Assembly: GCF_003335085.1 (NCBI RefSeq) | Contig: NZ_QPEJ01000017.1 | Span: 1 to 64,000 of the forward strand | DNA length: 64,000 nt | Direction of reading: 5' to 3' | DNA from: Polaribacter sp. WD7 | GTDB taxonomy: Bacteria > Bacteroidota > Bacteroidia > Flavobacteriales > Flavobacteriaceae | In this document: one piece after another, positions 1 through 13,879 of the stretch | Layout of the letters: every line of letters begins with the position of its first letter | Position numbering within the stretch: the stretch's first letter is position 1 | Translations under genes and position numbers: made by a program | The notes under the pieces: model-generated | Database searches by the model: none | Told to the model about the DNA's origin: nothing | Seen by the model: only the letters and a program-made list of their open reading frames with translations

Positions 1-2280
1 AGGAAACTGCTGCTTGTCTTCGAAGGTTAATACCTGACTCTGTATAATCTAATCCTAATTTTAAAACAGGTAAGTCTCTAAAGCTTTCAGTAGCTGCGCT
101 TTTAGATAAAGTCTTACCATTTGCATTAGACTTAAAGAATATAGATTCTGTACCTTCTACTACGTATTCTCTTTGGCTATTGTTAAATGTTACTGTACCT
201 CCATCTGAATCACTTCCTATAAAGAAACCTTGTGCTATTGGTATAAACGCTGCTGGTTCTGTAAAGGTGAAATCTGTTACAGGTTCTACGTTTGGTGAAC
301 AAGAAACATCTCCATCTGCATCAAAGAGATTTAAATAATCTACTTCTAAATCTGCTCCTGCTGTAACTTCTATTCGGATGTTGCTCGATTGCACAACACA
401 GCTGCTGATTGTAATCTCCTCAAAAGCACGCTCTTCTTCATTAACACCTGGTGTAGCAGGATCATCATTAACCAATACTGCTGTCCCCTCCAATACAAAG
501 GTGCTTGTTCTTTCCAATTCATTTAGTGAATTGGTATATTCTCCAAATTGTAACGCATTGTTTTCAAAAATTTGAATGCTAACATCTGCACTTGCTCGGT
601 ATCGGATGCGCAATGAATCTGCTGCTCTTGGTATAGCACTAAAGGTAACATTAGAGCCTACAGCATCTAATAACGCTACAGATATGTTACTACCGTTATC
701 TGTTACGTTTTCTACTGAACCGTTAACTATGGTAGCTGTTTCTGCTTCGATATCTACATCTACAGGACCACCACCACCTGCGGCTGCCAATGCACTAACA
801 CTTGCTTGTATTGTTCTAGTAGCATATCCTCCAATATAACCTGCAAATCGATGTCCGTCTATTGCTTCTGCTGTGCTTTCTTCACTGGCATGTTCCCAGA
901 AATACAAGACTCCTGTAGTAGCGTCTAAATTATCTTCTATAAACTCTTTAACGCTTATAGCAGATGCATATGGATTGGCTACTAAGAATGACTCACTACC
1001 TCCAATTGACTGTGTAAGCGTTCCATCTTTTGGGGTTCCCATAAACGTATAGTTTTGTGGTCTTCCTGGACCTTTAAATATGAATCCTGCTATATTATTT
1101 ATTGGAGGAGTACTTCTGTTTTGAAACCAGTTTGCTCTTCCTGCTCCACTAGGAGCAAAAGTAAACATCCAGTAATCTGCTAAAGAAATTGGATCTGTAG
1201 TGTTTCCATCAAAACCTCCTATAAAGTTAATATCTTTTGCTATACCTGTTGCGCCTGATCCGTTTATTACTCCTGTAAAATTAGTAGCAGTAGTTCCATC
1301 TTTTAACACATTAGCGATACTATATTGTGTAGCGCCTGCTGCATTTGTTACAGGAGAACCTATGTAGTTGTATCTAAATAAACTAGGTACGGTTGAATTC
1401 TGGTCTACCAATAATCTTCCGCCTCCAGATACCAAACTTGCAGATTCGTGCGTTTGTACCAACTGCGCTCTACTTGCTCCTGTAACATCTATCAAACGAA
1501 TATCTCCGTTTAAGACAATATCATTGGTAACAACTAATAAATTATCGGTAACCCCTAAGGTATTGCTCGCATTTACTTGTAATCTTCTTGCACTTAATCT
1601 ACTTGACGTTTGATTGAAATCTTGATCAACAATAACAAAACGAGATCTATCAGGAATACCATTGTTCCATACCCCTCCAACTCTTGTGGTTACATCTACT
1701 CTGTGCAATCCTAATAATGTATTGGCATCTGTATTTGAATTCACAATCTCAGAAGTTAATGGCGCTAGTGCATGTCTTCCTGTAATATCATCATTTGTAT
1801 CTGTAAACGTTGGTAACGCTGGGTCTACAAATACTACCCATTCTGATGGAGTATACGTCGTATTTGGTGTTAACGTTTCATCTATTCTTACAAATGAAGT
1901 GTTGTTACCAAATTCTGCAACTATATCAAAACGATTTACCCAAGAGCTTGCATCTCCTGTACTTGATACTGTAATAATATCATCTCCTCCTGCAATATCA
2001 GTTAGTGCATTATCCTCTACAATAATAGCTGCCGTTGCAGGTGGTGCTGGTGTTGTATTGGTTATTGTATTGGTTGTATTTCTAAATAATACAGATTGAC
2101 CTGCCGCTATAGAAGAATTCACCAATACTGTTGCATCTGGGGTTACTCCTGTTTGATCTCCTGTTTTATCTTGGTACAATTGTACATGAATCGTATTAGC
2201 CGGTACAGTAGAAGTTCCAATATTTGTTATTTCTATCCAGCGTTCTGAACCAAATTGATATACTTGAGTTATCATTATAT
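1..2280 (-). repeat. shared C-terminal module, truncated copy at window edge
   Basis: About 760 residues of the module described at 14526-17262 are present here. The copy is cut by the window start at the point matching about 15148 of the complete copy. Confidence 0.85.
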
Positions 2281-5200
2281 TACCTGCAATATCGTCTCTA
2301 TAATCTAAATCTCCATCTCCTGGATTAAAATCGTTATCACTATCTCCAAAAGCATCTTCTAAAGACGTAGCATTTGTAACTACATCTCCATTACCTAAAC
2401 CATCATTTACAGTACTTCCAGCAATTCCACTATCATCATTGTCATCAAAATTATCGTCTAAACCATCGCTGTCTGAATCTGACCCCGCTAAGGCATTGTC
2501 AGTATCTCCGTTTTCAATAATGTCTAGTATTCCGTCATTATCAGAATCTGCATCTAAATAATCTGGGTTATCTTCTCCATCTGTGTTTTCTGGGTTTAGA
2601 CCGATGATAGTTCCATTTTCGTAGTTATCGTCAACTCCATTATCATTATTATCGATAATCGCTGTACCGATACCACTTGGAGCTACATAATCTCTAGTGG
2701 TTTGCCCTTCTACGTTGTCTGGAATACCATCGTTATCGGCATCGATATCAATAAAATTAGGTAAACTATCATTATCTTCATTATCATTTGGATAAGTATT
2801 TGGTGCTCCGTCATTATCAATATCTGCTCCTGTTAGTATTAATGCATTGGCTGTGTTTGTTCCATTGGTATCTGTACCCACCACTAGTGCATTTGTTGGG
2901 TCTCCGTCTACAGCATCATCAAATCCGTCGCCGTCTGCATCGTTTATTAAAGTTTCATCTCCATTAAGATCGTCAACTTTACCATCTCTATTTGAATCTA
3001 AACCTCCAGCCTCAATAATATCTACAATTCCATCGTTGTCAGAATCTAAATCTAAATAATTAGGTATACCATCACCATCTGTATCTCCATTCGGATAGCT
3101 ATTTGGAACACCATCATTGTCGCTGTCTGTACCAGTTGCTATTAAAGAATTAGCAGTATTTTCAGTAGTACCATCATTACCAACGTCTCCATCTATTACG
3201 TCATTGAATCCATCATTATCGGTATCTGCAAAGTTGTCTGCTTTACCATCACCGTTTACATCTGTTCCACCAGCTTCAACTACGTCTGGAATACCATCGT
3301 TATCGGCATCTAAATCTAATCTATTAGGAATACCATCTCCATCTGAATCAGCATCAGTAATTGCTATTCCTCCGTTATTGGCATCATATAAATCATCTAA
3401 ACCATCATTGTCAGTATCGTTAATTAATGTTCCATCTCCATTAAGGTTATCTACTTTTCCATCTCCATTAGTATCTGTACCTCCAGCTTCTACGATGTCT
3501 GGGATACCGTCATTGTCAGAATCTAAGTCTAGAGAGTTCGGGATTCCATCTTTATCTATATCAGGATCACATGTAGAGCTTACAGGTAACGCTTCTATAA
3601 AATCTAATTCAATTCTTCTTCCATTAGGAACAAGTGTGTATTCTATTTTAAAGTATTGTGTATTTTGATTTAAAACAAAATCAAAAACATTTGCGGTATC
3701 AGCATTGTTAATTGCAACTGATTGAGCGTTTACCGATGAGGCTCCTGTAATATCAGATTGAGAAAACCTAACTTCTTTAGGGTCACTATTTGCGGGGGAA
3801 AAGTAGGTTAATCTAATAGTTATTCCACTTGGTACAATTTCGCCAAAATCAACTAGTAAGGTTTCATTTAGAGCATTAAATTCTGCTCCTCTATTATTAA
3901 CACCATCAAATGCATCTGCAATATTAATTACAGAACCATTTATTGAAGTTCCAGAATCTGCAACAGTACTTGTAAAATTAGTACAAGATTCTACTGTATC
4001 TAAAATTCCATCATTATCATCATCTACATCTACATTGTCGGGTATACCATCATTGTCATTATCAAGTATATCTCTGTAATCTAAATCTCCATTTCCAGGA
4101 TTAAAATCTTCGTCTTCATCATTAAACGCATCTTCTAATGATGCAGCATCAGTTACTGTGTCTCCTATTCCTAGACCATCGTTTACGGTACTTCCTGAAA
4201 TTCCTGAATCGTCATTGTCATCAAAATTATCATCTAAACCGTCACCGTCTGTATCAGTCCCAGCAAGAGCGTTATCGTTATCACCGTTTTCGGCAATATC
4301 TAGAATTCCATCATTATCAGTATCAGTGTCAAGGTAATCAGGGTTATCTGTATCATCTGTATTGGTTGGAACTATTCCTATTAAAGCTCCATTCTCATAA
4401 TCATCGTCAACTCCATTTTCATTAGCATCATCGATACCAGCACCTACACCACTTGGTGCAATATATCCCGTAGATGTTTGTGCTTCTACATTGTCTGGAA
4501 TACCATCATTATCGGCATCAATATCAATAAAGTTTGGTAAGCTATCTGTATCTTGATTTGCATTTGGATAACTATTAGGTGTCCCGTTATTATCGGTATC
4601 AGCACCGGTTACAACTAAGGCATTGGCTGAATTCTCTGCTGTACCATCATTACCCACGTCACCATCTACAGCATCATCAAAACCATCTCCATCTGCATCA
4701 TTTACTAAGGTACCATCTCCATTAAGATTGTCTACCTTACCATCTCTATCTGTATCTGATCCTCCTGATTCTATAATGTCTGTAATACCATCGTTATCAG
4801 AATCTAAATCTTTTGTATTTTGAATTCCATCTCCATCAGAATCTAAGTTAGCGATTCTATTTCCTCCGTTGTTCCCATCGTACAAATCGTCTAGACCATC
4901 ATTGTCTGTATCGTTTACTAAAGTACCATCTCCATTAAGATTATCTACTTTACCATCTCCATTGGTATCTGTTCCACCTGCTTCTACAATGTCTGGAACA
5001 CCATCATTATCAGTATCTAAGTCTCTACTATCGATTAAACCATCATTGTCTGTGTCTGCGTTTGGATAAGAATTTGGAACTCCATCACCATTGGTATCTG
5101 CACCTGTTACAACTAATGCGTTAGCTATGTTTTCTGCAGTACCATCATTCCCCACATCACCATCAACACCATCATCAAAACCATCTGCATCGGTATCATT

Positions 5201-8200
5201 AGTTAATGTTCCATTTGCATTGATATTATCTACTCTACCATCTCCATCTGCGTCTGTACCTCCGACTTCTATAATATCTAGGATACCATCATTATCAGAA
5301 TCTAGGTCTAATGCATCTGCAATTCCATCACCATCTGAATCTAAATTTGCTATGGTTGTACCCCCATTGTTTGCATCGTACAAATCATCTAAACCATCGT
5401 TATCGGTATCGTTTACTAATGTTCCGTCTGGGTTGATGGCGTCAATTTTTCCATCTCCATTTGTGTCTGTACCTCCAGCTTCCACGATATCTGGAATACC
5501 ATCATTGTCTGAATCTAAATCTAAGTGATTTGGTATACCGTCATTATCATTATCATAAACATCTGGTATTCCATCACCATTATTATCTGTATAATCAGTA
5601 GTGCTTCCATCTCCACCATTTCCATCGTCTGTGGTGTCTAGGTAATTTACTATACCATCTCCATCCTCGTCTCCATCTGGGTTATTTCCTCCTGACTCTG
5701 TAATATCTGATACACCATCATTATCATCATCTAAATCTACAGCATCATTAATTCCATCTCTATCCTTATCACTAAATGTAGTATCTCTATAGTCTAGATC
5801 TCCTCCATTGTTTGCATCATTATCCTCATCACCAAGATTAGCGGCGTTTGGAGGATTAATACCGTCATTTACAGTACTGCCTGAAATACCAGAATCATCG
5901 TTGTCATCAAAATTATCATCTAAACCATCTCCGTCGGTATCTGTTCCAGAAAGTGTGTTGTCGGTATCGCCATTTTCATCAATATCAAAAATTCCGTCGT
6001 TATCTGTGTCTGTATCTAAATAATCTGGATTATCTGTACCATCTGTATTTTGAGGTACAATGGTAGTTCCACCTTGTGATGTTTCATAATTATCGTCTAT
6101 ACCATTATTATTATCATCTGTAATTGCGTTACCAACACCACTTGGAGAAATATATCCTTGAGTTGGTTGCGCTTCTATATTGTCTGGAATACCATCGTTG
6201 TCGGCATCAATATCTACGTAATTAGGTTTGCCATCTCCGTCTGTATCTGCATTAGGGTAGCTATCTGGAACACCATTACTATCAATATCTGCACCTGTAA
6301 TTACGAGTGCATTTGCTGTGTTTTCTATAGTACCATCATTTCCTACATCTCCATCTACAGCATCATCAAATCCATCGTTATCAGTATCATTTACCAAAGT
6401 TCCGTCTGGGTTGATGGCGTCAATTTTTCCATCTCCATTTGCATCTGTTCCACCAGCTTCTATAATATCTACTATTCCATCATTATCTGAATCTAGATCA
6501 AGTGCATCTGCAATTCCATCTCCATCAGAATCGTTGTTTGGAATTAGATTTCCGAAGTTTTCATCATCATATACATCATCTACACCATTATTGTTTGTGT
6601 CGTTAATTAAGGTGTTGTCTGGATTTAAATTGTCTACCTTTCCATCTCCATTAACATCTGTTCCTCCAGCTTCTACTAGATCTGGAATACCATCATTATC
6701 AGAATCTAGATCTAATGAATTTAAAATACCATCACCATCAGAATCACAACCTCTAGAACTTTCAAAATTGATATCTGCTAGAGACCAAGCTTCTGTATTA
6801 GAATAACGAGCCGCATCTAATAGACCGGAATAGTTACCTAAAGTACCTGCAGCAGTTGAGCCTATTGAACCTCCAATACCACCATTATCAGTATGTGTTG
6901 GAATAGTACTAAAAGCAGCAGTAATACTAGAAGCCACTCCATCTAAATACACAGTAATAACACCATTATTAAAAGTAGCCGCTACGTGATGCCATAAACC
7001 GTCTAAAGTTAAGGTTCTAGCAGCGGTTACATTTGTTTGAGTAGTACTACCTGCTCTTGCTGATGCCGTTAATACTCCGCCATTTAGCCACAATGTAAAA
7101 CCATTTGTAGCCCCTCCTTCTTCATAAATAATTCTCTGACCACTAAGATTGTTTGGAAGTATCCATGCCGAAAAACTTAATGTAGTTGCTGAGGCCTCCA
7201 TAAAAGCACCGTCTACACTGTATCGTATTTCATTATTGGTTCCGTTAAAACTTGCAGCACTTGAGCCTTCTATAGCAGTTGATGAAAAGCTAGGAGCGTT
7301 GGTACCACTACCTTGGTTAAATCCATTACCAGAAACATCATTCGTGTTATTTTCGTAAGTCCAAAACGCAACTGGTGTTGTGGTAAAACGCGCTGTTGGG
7401 TTCTCACAAATGTCTTCTAAAAAATCTAATATACCATCGTTATCATCATCTAAATCTACACTATCTGGAATACCATCATTGTCTGAATCTAAACCATTGG
7501 TGGCATCTCTATAGTCTAAATCTCCTCCTAGTTGATTAAAGTCACCATCAGCATCTCCTAAATTTGTGTCGTTTGGTGGATTGATACCATCATTTACTAC
7601 ATAACCATCATTATTAGATCCATTTTCAAAATTGTCGTCTAAACCATCATTGTCTGTATCTGTACCTGACAATGTATTATTGGCATTTCCATTTTCTTCA
7701 ATATCTGGCGTCCCATCATTATCGGTATCGGTATCTTTGTAATCAGGATTGTCTGTACCATCTGTATTTTGAGGTACAATATTGGTTCCTCCTTGTGCGG
7801 TTTCGTAATTGTCGTCTAAACCATTATTGTTTGCATCAGTAATTCCTGAACCTACACCACTTGGAGCAATATAACCAATGGTTGGTTGTGCTTCTATATT
7901 GTCAGGAATACCATCGTTATCTGAATCGATATCTAAATAATCTGGAAGACTATCGGTATCTGAATTGATAGGCGTTGTTCCTGTACCAGCAGAACTTGGA
8001 ATACCATTCGTATCCGTTGCAGTCCCTACATCGCCATCAGCTTGCCCATCGTTATTTACATCTGTTCCACCAGCTTCAATTACATCTGCAATACCATCAT
8101 TATCTGAGTCTAGATCTAAAGCATCTATGATTCCATCTCCATCTGTATCAGGAGAGTTACATTCTGTTTCTACTGTTGCTTCAGTAAAAAATGCAGTTTG

Positions 8201-11200
8201 ACTAAAATCAGTTTGAGTCATATCTACCTGTATGAAACGTGTAGCATTTTGTAGTATATAATTGTAAAAACTTGTTCCGTTTACGGTAACATCATTGGTA
8301 ACTTGGTTAGTTCCTCCAGAACTTAAATATACTCCTGTTGGTGTTTCTGAAGTAACAACAGCTCTTGTTCCAAAAGTGTTTGTACCAGAAAAATCTATTC
8401 TAACTAAAGTATTCGCTTGATAAATTTGACCTAAGTCTAAAACCATATGATGTGTAACACTATTCATTGCAACACCTTGGCCTGCTGTAGCTGCACCATC
8501 ATTTATAGCTGCAAAATTGGTGTTAGCATTATCTACAGTAGATTCTGCTTGTACTACTTCGTTAATTGCTTGATCAATTGAAGTACAGTCATTTTCAACA
8601 AAATCTGTTATTCCATCGTTATCATCATCTAAATCAGTAGCATCTGGTATACCATCATTATCTGTATCTATAGCCCCTTGAATATCTCTATAGTCAACAT
8701 CTCCTCCTGTTCCGTTAGCTAGAAAATCACCATCAGTATCCCCTAAGTTGGCAGGAGCTGGCGGGTTATGGTTGTCGTTTACTGTTGATCCATTATTTCC
8801 TGTGTCATCTACATCATCAAAATTATCATCTAAACCATCGCCATCTGTATCGTTTCCAGAAAGGGTATTGTTTGCATCTCCATTTTCAGTAATATCTGTA
8901 ATTCCATCATTATCTGAGTCGTTATCTAGATAATCGGGATTATCTATATTATCAGTGTTTGTTGGATTTAAACCAAGTACTCCATTATTTTGATATACGT
9001 CATCTAGACCATTTCCATCAGCATCTGTAATTGTGTTTCCTAAACCGCTAGGAGAGATGTAGTTAAATGTACTTTGCCCTTCTATGTTATCTGGAATACC
9101 ATCATTGTCTGAATCTATATCTAAATGATTTGCCAGAGCGTCTGAGTCAGTATTTACTGGATTTACACCAACACCAGCTGAACTTGGAATACCTAAAGTT
9201 GTAGGTGTAGTTCCTTCATTTCCATCAGCTCTTCCATCGTTATTTACATCAGTCCCTCCAGATTCTACAACATCTGTGATACCATCATTATCTGAATCTA
9301 TATCTAAATAATCTGCTACACCATCTCCATCTGTATCTGGAGCATTAAAAAATACATGACGTGGATTATCGTATAAGTCTATTCTACATTCATCAAAACG
9401 AATCGAATAAAAACGGTCTCTTCTTTCATTGACTGTTTTTTCTGCTCCAATAGTAAAATTGAATAAATTTATGTCTCTCTTTTGAAAAAATAAGCGATAA
9501 GGATTTGAAGTGTCTATAGGAACAGTTGGTGCTAAACCTGAATTATTAGCTGCAAATTGAACTACTCCGTTTGCTAATTCGGTTGGAATAATATTAGTAG
9601 GTGTACCAATACTATAGCCCACAATATTTTGAACGCGATAAAACTCGTTAATACCAGTTTCGCTATCTATATCTTGGATAAAACCTCCAACACGATCTAC
9701 GTTAGCACTAGTTAATGTGCCTGTTTCTACAAATCTAATTTGTAGTCTTATAGTGAGATCTCCTCTAGCACCATTGGCATATCTTAATTCTGGTTGAAGT
9801 GCGTCATCATCACCAAGATTTTGATCAATATTAAGTACCGTAACTCCTGTACTTTTTTCTGCAATTCTAACGATAGCATCTAAACCTGCAGCAACGTTAG
9901 AAAAACGATATTCTGCATTTACAGAACCAGCACCAGTACCTGTTCCATTAATATAATCTGCATTGGTGCCTATAAAACTGTAGTTTAAGCCTGTACAAAC
10001 TCCACCAGGTTCTACACCATCAGTAAAAAAACCATAGCCTTCGGTAACATCAGAGATACCATCATTATCATCATCTAAATCTACATCATCTTGAACGCCA
10101 TCATTATCTGCGTCTGGACCAGAAATATCTCTATAGTCTACATCTCCTCCAGTAGAAACATCGTTATCTGAATCTGTAAAATTATCTTCTTGGGTGTCAT
10201 CAAATTCTCCATTTGGATCATTATATCCTCCTTCTACATCACCAATCTCTAAATCGTTGATCAGTCCATTAGTACCAACTGTACCAGTAACTCTTCCATT
10301 TGATTGTGGCAAATTACTACCAGATTCTTGAATGTCATTTGTTCCATCATTATCAGAGTCTAAATCTAAATAATCTGGATTATCAGTACCGTCTGTATTC
10401 TGTGGAACTAAACCTATAGAATCGGTTCCACTACTATCTCCATTAGGAGTATTGTCAAAAGCATCATCCAAACCATCTTTGTCAGTATCTAAACCTGAGG
10501 GAGCAATATAGTTGTTAGTAGATTGTGCTTCGATAATATCTGGAATACCATCATTATCTGAATCTAAATCTAAACAATTGATTACACCATCTCCATCATC
10601 ATCACTTATTTCTGCATCATAAGTTACCTGTAAATTCGAGATTGTATACGTTGATGCTGTTGCTTGACCTTCAAAAGTACTATCTACTTGATATTCTTCT
10701 GCGTTTGCAGCTATAGGACTTGTAAAACGGACTACATTATTTACCAAAAACTCTACTAATGTACCAGTTCTACGAATAGCAACCTGTGTACCATCTGCAG
10801 CAGTATCTGCTAGTGTTGTTGCTACTAAACCATTATTAATAACCTGTATAGCTTGGGTGTTTCCTCTAAACCTGAATGCATATTCAATATCTAAACCAGA
10901 GTTTACATTAGCTCCAAAAGCATCTATACCAATTATAACATCTCTTTGGGCTTCAGTAAAGGTACCTTGTATAGCGAAACTTACAGTAAAATCGTCAGTT
11001 ACTCCGAAATTAGAAAAACGCCTAGAAGTAATACTATTACTAAAACCAGCTACGCCTGCAGTATTTGAAAAAGTAATATTATTACCATTAATTGTAAAAC
11101 CACTACCACCTGATCTTTCAAGAGATAAATCTCTAGATAATGGTCCAGTTGCAGCTATACAACCCTCCTCAATATCTAAAATACCATCATTATCATCATC

Positions 11201-13744
11201 AATATCTACACTATCTGGAATACCATCGTTATCGGTATCGTCTCCATTATCTCTATAATCAACATTTCCTCCTAATCCATTGGTTTCAAAATCACCGTCT
11301 ACATCTCCTAAATTTCCAGGAGCTGGAGGGTTGTGGTTGTCATTAACCGTGGAACCTGTAATTCCGCTGTCGTCATTATCATCAAAATTATCGTCCAATC
11401 CATCATTATCTGCATCATTTCCAGATAAGGTATCTTGTGCATCTCCATTTTCTTCTATGTCTGGAATACCATCGTTATCTGAATCTGAGTCTAAATAATC
11501 TGGATTATCTGTTTCATCTGTATTTTCTGGATCTAAACCAACGTTTCCTGCGAATTGGTAATTGTCATCAACACCGTTACTATCAGTATCAGTAATACCA
11601 GTTCCAATTCCACTTGGTGCAATAAAATCGAACGTGTCTTGAGCTTCTACATTGTCTGGAATTCCATCATTATCAGAATCTATATCTAAATAGTTTGGTA
11701 AGCTATCTGAATCTGAATTTATTGGAGTAATTCCTGCGCTTGCAGAATTAGGTATTCCATCTGCATTAGGACCTCCATCTGCTTTACCATCTCTATTGCT
11801 ATCAGTACCTCCAACTTCAATCACATCAGGAATTCCATCATTATCAGAATCTAAATCTAGATAATCAGCAACACCATCACCATCAGAATCTAAATTTGTA
11901 CAATATGTAAGTTCATAAAATTGCATGGTTACATTTCCACCACCAGTAGGAGGGATAGATTTACCTGCTGCAATGGTAATTTTTGTTAGTGGCTCTAGAC
12001 TTGTGACACTTACAGTATTGCTAGGAGCATTAGAACCACCTGCAGTGCTATTAACCGTTTGCCCAGTAATTGTAAAATTTCCATTAGGTAAGTTGATGTT
12101 CTCTACATTTAAAGGTACTTCTGTACCATTTAACTCTCCAATAAATTGAACTCTATCATTGTTATCTATTCCACCCCACTTAAAGGTTACATTAAAAACT
12201 GGTTCAGAAAAAGTAAAGGTATACAAGCCAACATCTATGCTAGAAGCATCTGCAGGGAAAGATGTTCCTACTGGGAAATCTGTATTGTTTGGTTGGACGT
12301 TTATGTAATTACCATCTATACCTCCTGTAGGACCCACAGTTGAAACTCCATCAGTACTCCATGTTGCTGAGTTAGTAACTTCATAATCAAAATCTACATT
12401 AACTGTATTAAAAGTATATAAAGAGGTTTGAGAACCTGAAGTTTGCGAACCTGCTGTTGTTCCTGTACTTGCTTGTGTAAAAGAACCACCTATCGCAATA
12501 AAATCTGTTGTTGGACAGTTTTGCTCAACGGTGTCTAAAATTCCATCATTATCATTATCTAAATCACAAATATCTGAAATACCGTCACCATCTCTATCTG
12601 GATTTCCAGAGGCTATGGCATCACAGCTAACATCAACAATAGATATTTGAAGTGTACCTTGATCTGAATTTACATCAAAAGTATCCTGTACTCTAAATAA
12701 AATAGAGGCATCTCCATTATAATTAGATTCTGGAGTAAAGTTTAAGTTTCCTGCACTATCAACAGTATAAGTACCTACCCCTGCAATTACTAACGGTGTA
12801 CCTACACTACCTTGATTATTAACATTATTAGGGTCTATTAGACTTACTGATGATAGATCTATATTACCATCAGGATCATCTGCACCAGATAAAATATTTG
12901 TAGAAAAAGATTGATTGGTGTTAATAATGTTATTTAGGTTATCTACTACTGTGGGTTTTCTATTTACAGTAGTAGTACTTGGGTTACCAAAAGTAACTTC
13001 CCCTAAAAAACTTACTGATATATTTCTAGTTATATTTGGCTCATTACTGTCTCTACCTAGTGTAAAATCAACTAAACTTGCATTTACAAAATTAATTCTT
13101 ACAATAGAACGAGTATTATCTAAACTTACTCCAGGGTCTGTTACGTCTGCACTATTAAATCTAGTGGAATTTGGTAGTTGACCAGCAGTTGGTGTGATAA
13201 TTGTTTCTGGTTGACCTGTTCCTGCCAGTTCAAAACTACTTGGCGAAACAACTTCTGCCCATTCTAAAGCGTCTAGATCTATAATTTCTAAGGTATAAGA
13301 ATCTAGCGGAAAAGGAATTCTTGCGGCTAAACCACCACTACCAGCATCTGCACTATTTGCTACAATAAACTCTAATTGCCAACGAACAGCATCTCCAGGT
13401 GTACCGTAATTGATGACTGGTTCAAATCTATTTTCAACAAACTGAGTATCATCTATTTCATCTATTACAGGTGTTCCTGTAAAAGACACAATTCTTAAAA
13501 TTGCATCTACATCAGTTGGTGTTCCATTTGCAGAAATTTCTACATTTTCTATTAAGTAGACTGCTCCTGGTTGCCCATCTGTACCTTCTATTAGTACTTG
13601 TGTGTTTGGAAAGACAGGTTTTGCCTGTGAAAAAGTTTTAAATGTACTAAAAGAGAGTGTAACAATAAGCAGGATTATATTAAAAGCTTGATTGTAACGA
13701 ATTATTTTTCCAGATAAACTCGTTTTTCTTTGGTATGATTTCAT
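1..13744 (-). CDS. giant exported surface protein with thrombospondin type 3 repeats (3' end outside window)
   Basis: One open frame runs from ATG at 13744-13742 to the left edge, at least 4581 codons. I checked the phase at eight points (229, 2719, 5287, 7000, 8095, 10549, 11185, 12583) and it holds. The N-terminus has a basic stretch, a hydrophobic core and FSQA, a signal peptide cut near residue 40. A ~360-aa head is followed by Asp/Asn/Gly-rich TSP3 repeats (DxDNDGIPD type) alternating with globular domains at about 12520-11890, 11160-10610, 10040-9345, 8590-8150, 7410-6745 and 3995-3570. The 7410-6745 domain is LamG-like ([17 protein letters not shown]). The 8590-8150 and 3995-3570 domains look discoidin-like. 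From about 2280 down it matches the C-terminal module of the 14526-20810 protein. By that alignment about 620 nt remain outside, giving ~4790 aa and probably a T9SS sorting signal (inferred). TSP3 repeats bind calcium in known proteins. The role is unknown; adhesin or matrix protein is likely. Confidence 0.9.
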   Translation of the reverse strand, partial: MKSYQRKTSLSGKIIRYNQAFNIILLIVTLSFSTFKTFSQAKPVFPNTQVLIEGTDGQPGAVYLIENVEISANGTPTDVDAILRIVSFTGTPVIDEIDDTQFVENRFEPVINYGTPGDAVRWQLEFIVANSADAGSGGLAARIPFPLDSYTLEIIDLDALEWAEVVSPSSFELAGTGQPETIITPTAGQLPNSTRFNSADVTDPGVSLDNTRSIVRINFVNASLVDFTLGRDSNEPNITRNISVSFLGEVTFGNPSTTTVNRKPTVVDNLNNIINTNQSFSTNILSGADDPDGNIDLSSVSLIDPNNVNNQGSVGTPLVIAGVGTYTVDSAGNLNFTPESNYNGDASILFRVQDTFDVNSDQGTLQISIVDVSCDAIASGNPDRDGDGISDICDLDNDNDGILDTVEQNCPTTDFIAIGGSFTQASTGTTAGSQTSGSQTSLYTFNTVNVDFDYEVTNSATWSTDGVSTVGPTGGIDGNYINVQPNNTDFPVGTSFPADASSIDVGLYTFTFSEPVFNVTFKWGGIDNNDRVQFIGELNGTEVPLNVENINLPNGNFTITGQTVNSTAGGSNAPSNTVSVTSLEPLTKITIAAGKSIPPTGGGNVTMQFYELTYCTNLDSDGDGVADYLDLDSDNDGIPDVIEVGGTDSNRDGKADGGPNADGIPNSASAGITPINSDSDSLPNYLDIDSDNDGIPDNVEAQDTFDFIAPSGIGTGITDTDSNGVDDNYQFAGNVGLDPENTDETDNPDYLDSDSDNDGIPDIEENGDAQDTLSGNDADNDGLDDNFDDNDDSGITGSTVNDNHNPPAPGNLGDVDGDFETNGLGGNVDYRDNGDDTDNDGIPDSVDIDDDNDGILDIEEGCIAATGPLSRDLSLERSGGSGFTINGNNITFSNTAGVAGFSNSITSRRFSNFGVTDDFTVSFAIQGTFTEAQRDVIIGIDAFGANVNSGLDIEYAFRFRGNTQAIQVINNGLVATTLADTAADGTQVAIRRTGTLVEFLVNNVVRFTSPIAANAEEYQVDSTFEGQATASTYTISNLQVTYDAEISDDDGDGVINCLDLDSDNDGIPDIIEAQSTNNYIAPSGLDTDKDGLDDAFDNTPNGDSSGTDSIGLVPQNTDGTDNPDYLDLDSDNDGTNDIQESGSNLPQSNGRVTGTVGTNGLINDLEIGDVEGGYNDPNGEFDDTQEDNFTDSDNDVSTGGDVDYRDISGPDADNDGVQDDVDLDDDNDGISDVTEGYGFFTDGVEPGGVCTGLNYSFIGTNADYINGTGTGAGSVNAEYRFSNVAAGLDAIVRIAEKSTGVTVLNIDQNLGDDDALQPELRYANGARGDLTIRLQIRFVETGTLTSANVDRVGGFIQDIDSETGINEFYRVQNIVGYSIGTPTNIIPTELANGVVQFAANNSGLAPTVPIDTSNPYRLFFQKRDINLFNFTIGAEKTVNERRDRFYSIRFDECRIDLYDNPRHVFFNAPDTDGDGVADYLDIDSDNDGITDVVESGGTDVNNDGRADGNEGTTPTTLGIPSSAGVGVNPVNTDSDALANHLDIDSDNDGIPDNIEGQSTFNYISPSGLGNTITDADGNGLDDVYQNNGVLGLNPTNTDNIDNPDYLDNDSDNDGITDITENGDANNTLSGNDTDGDGLDDNFDDVDDTGNNGSTVNDNHNPPAPANLGDTDGDFLANGTGGDVDYRDIQGAIDTDNDGIPDATDLDDDNDGITDFVENDCTSIDQAINEVVQAESTVDNANTNFAAINDGAATAGQGVAMNSVTHHMVLDLGQIYQANTLVRIDFSGTNTFGTRAVVTSETPTGVYLSSGGTNQVTNDVTVNGTSFYNYILQNATRFIQVDMTQTDFSQTAFFTEATVETECNSPDTDGDGIIDALDLDSDNDGIADVIEAGGTDVNNDGQADGDVGTATDTNGIPSSAGTGTTPINSDTDSLPDYLDIDSDNDGIPDNIEAQPTIGYIAPSGVGSGITDANNNGLDDNYETAQGGTNIVPQNTDGTDNPDYKDTDTDNDGTPDIEENGNANNTLSGTDTDNDGLDDNFENGSNNDGYVVNDGINPPNDTNLGDADGDFNQLGGDLDYRDATNGLDSDNDGIPDSVDLDDDNDGILDFLEDICENPTARFTTTPVAFWTYENNTNDVSGNGFNQGSGTNAPSFSSTAIEGSSAASFNGTNNEIRYSVDGAFMEASATTLSFSAWILPNNLSGQRIIYEEGGATNGFTLWLNGGVLTASARAGSTTQTNVTAARTLTLDGLWHHVAATFNNGVITVYLDGVASSITAAFSTIPTHTDNGGIGGSIGSTAAGTLGNYSGLLDAARYSNTEAWSLADINFESSRGCDSDGDGILNSLDLDSDNDGIPDLVEAGGTDVNGDGKVDNLNPDNTLINDTNNNGVDDVYDDENFGNLIPNNDSDGDGIADALDLDSDNDGIVDIIEAGGTDANGDGKIDAINPDGTLVNDTDNDGFDDAVDGDVGNDGTIENTANALVITGADIDSNGVPDSYPNADTDGDGKPNYVDIDADNDGIPDNIEAQPTQGYISPSGVGNAITDDNNNGIDDNYETSQGGTTIVPQNTDGTDNPDYLDTDTDNDGIFDIDENGDTDNTLSGTDTDGDGLDDNFDDNDDSGISGSTVNDGINPPNAANLGDEDNDANNGGDLDYRDTTFSDKDRDGINDAVDLDDDNDGVSDITESGGNNPDGDEDGDGIVNYLDTTDDGNGGDGSTTDYTDNNGDGIPDVYDNDNDGIPNHLDLDSDNDGIPDIVEAGGTDTNGDGKIDAINPDGTLVNDTDNDGLDDLYDANNGGTTIANLDSDGDGIADALDLDSDNDGILDIIEVGGTDADGDGRVDNINANGTLTNDTDADGFDDGVDGDVGNDGTAENIANALVVTGADTNGDGVPNSYPNADTDNDGLIDSRDLDTDNDGVPDIVEAGGTDTNGDGKVDNLNGDGTLVNDTDNDGLDDLYDGNNGGNRIANLDSDGDGIQNTKDLDSDNDGITDIIESGGSDTDRDGKVDNLNGDGTLVNDADGDGFDDAVDGDVGNDGTAENSANALVVTGADTDNNGTPNSYPNANQDTDSLPNFIDIDADNDGIPDNVEAQTSTGYIAPSGVGAGIDDANENGVDDDYENGALIGIVPTNTDDTDNPDYLDTDTDNDGILDIAENGDNDNALAGTDTDGDGLDDNFDDNDDSGISGSTVNDGLGIGDTVTDAASLEDAFNDEDEDFNPGNGDLDYRDILDNDNDGIPDNVDVDDDNDGILDTVESCTNFTSTVADSGTSINGSVINIADAFDGVNNRGAEFNALNETLLVDFGEIVPSGITIRLTYFSPANSDPKEVRFSQSDITGASSVNAQSVAINNADTANVFDFVLNQNTQYFKIEYTLVPNGRRIELDFIEALPVSSTCDPDIDKDGIPNSLDLDSDNDGIPDIVEAGGTDTNGDGKVDNLNGDGTLINDTDNDGLDDLYDANNGGIAITDADSDGDGIPNRLDLDADNDGIPDVVEAGGTDVNGDGKADNFADTDNDGFNDVIDGDVGNDGTTENTANSLIATGTDSDNDGVPNSYPNGDTDGDGIPNYLDLDSDNDGIVDIIEAGGLDSNRDGKVDDLNGDETLINDADGDGFDDAVDGDPTNALVVGTDTNGTNTANALILTGADIDNDGAPNTYPNDNEDNDSLPNFIDIDADNDGIPDNVEGQTTRDYVAPSGIGTAIIDNNDNGVDDNYENGTIIGLNPENTDGEDNPDYLDADSDNDGILDIIENGDTDNALAGSDSDSDGLDDNFDDNDDSGIAGSTVNDGLGNGDVVTNATSLEDAFGDSDNDFNPGDGDLDYRDDIAGNIMITQVYQFGSERWIEITNIGTSTVPANTIHVQLYQDKTGDQTGVTPDATVLVNSSIAAGQSVLFRNTTNTITNTTPAPPATAAIIVEDNALTDIAGGDDIITVSSTGDASSWVNRFDIVAEFGNNTSFVRIDETLTPNTTYTPSEWVVFVDPALPTFTDTNDDITGRHALAPLTSEIVNSNTDANTLLGLHRVDVTTRVGGVWNNGIPDRSRFVIVDQDFNQTSSRLSARRLQVNASNTLGVTDNLLVVTNDIVLNGDIRLIDVTGASRAQLVQTHESASLVSGGGRLLVDQNSTVPSLFRYNYIGSPVTNAAGATQYSIANVLKDGTTATNFTGVINGSGATGIAKDINFIGGFDGNTTDPISLADYWMFTFAPSGAGRANWFQNRSTPPINNIAGFIFKGPGRPQNYTFMGTPKDGTLTQSIGGSESFLVANPYASAISVKEFIEDNLDATTGVLYFWEHASEESTAEAIDGHRFAGYIGGYATRTIQASVSALAAAGGGGPVDVDIEAETATIVNGSVENVTDNGSNISVALLDAVGSNVTFSAIPRAADSLRIRYRASADVSIQIFENNALQFGEYTNSLNELERTSTFVLEGTAVLVNDDPATPGVNEEERAFEEITISSCVVQSSNIRIEVTAGADLEVDYLNLFDADGDVSCSPNVEPVTDFTFTEPAAFIPIAQGFFIGSDSDGGTVTFNNSQREYVVEGTESIFFKSNANGKTLSKSAATESFRDLPVLKLGLDYTESGINLRRQAAVS
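5421..5462 (-). repeat. 42-bp exact repeat, copy 1
   Basis: This 42-nt stretch is identical to 6399-6440, and both sit at equivalent places in two neighbouring TSP3 super-units, encoding the [13 protein letters not shown] part. The flanks differ at many synonymous sites, so the exact match points to recent duplication or gene conversion. Confidence 0.85.
6399..6440 (-). repeat. 42-bp exact repeat, copy 2
   Basis: Identical over 42 nt to 5421-5462, about 980 bp away in the same giant gene and in the same orientation. Confidence 0.85.
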
Positions 13745-13817
13745 AAAAAAAGTTAAGTGATAAAGTATATTCATTAGATTAGACACAGAAATTAAAAGAA
13801 GGTCACTATTACTACAA

Positions 13818-13825
13818 CAAAAGTA
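13818..13825 (-). promoter_or_regulatory. -7 promoter box for the giant TSP3 gene
   Basis: On the minus strand TACTTTTG matches the Bacteroidota -7 consensus TAnnTTTG. It lies 73 nt upstream of the ATG at 13744. I see no TTG at the expected -33 distance, so this is a partial match. Confidence 0.4.
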
Positions 13826-13879
13826 CTCAATTAGCTCTTTTTTTTTAGTGGTTTTTTAGTTAAAAGTTAAAACATTCAT

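Larger units (their letters stand above)
2275..12660 (-). repeat. thrombospondin type 3 repeat blocks within the giant gene
   Basis: Most of this stretch encodes tandem short acidic repeats of the form DxDNDGIPDxxE and DxNGDGKxD, the TSP3 calcium-binding signature. They form larger units that recur with the same internal order: an EGQ or EAQ element, a YIAPSGxG element, a [12 protein letters not shown] element, an ENGD element, a SGxTVND element and a GDLDYRD element. Units begin near 11760, 9200, 7990, 6300, 4620 and 2900. The longest run without a globular insert is about 6745-4000. Confidence 0.9.

Noticed and set aside
2275..12660. Regular short repeats that at first glance could suggest a CRISPR array or satellite DNA
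   Set aside because: The periodicity is in-frame, unequal in length, degenerate in DNA and encodes calcium-binding peptide motifs. There are no constant repeats with unique spacers.
378..13181. Numerous plus-strand open frames (for example 3117-3668, 5091-5528, 6318-6806) coding Ser/Pro-rich repeats
   Set aside because: They are antisense shadows of the TSP3-coding minus strand. Their SLSVS/VPSPL-type patterns are what GAT/GAC/AAT-rich repeats give when read backwards, and they have no family resemblance.
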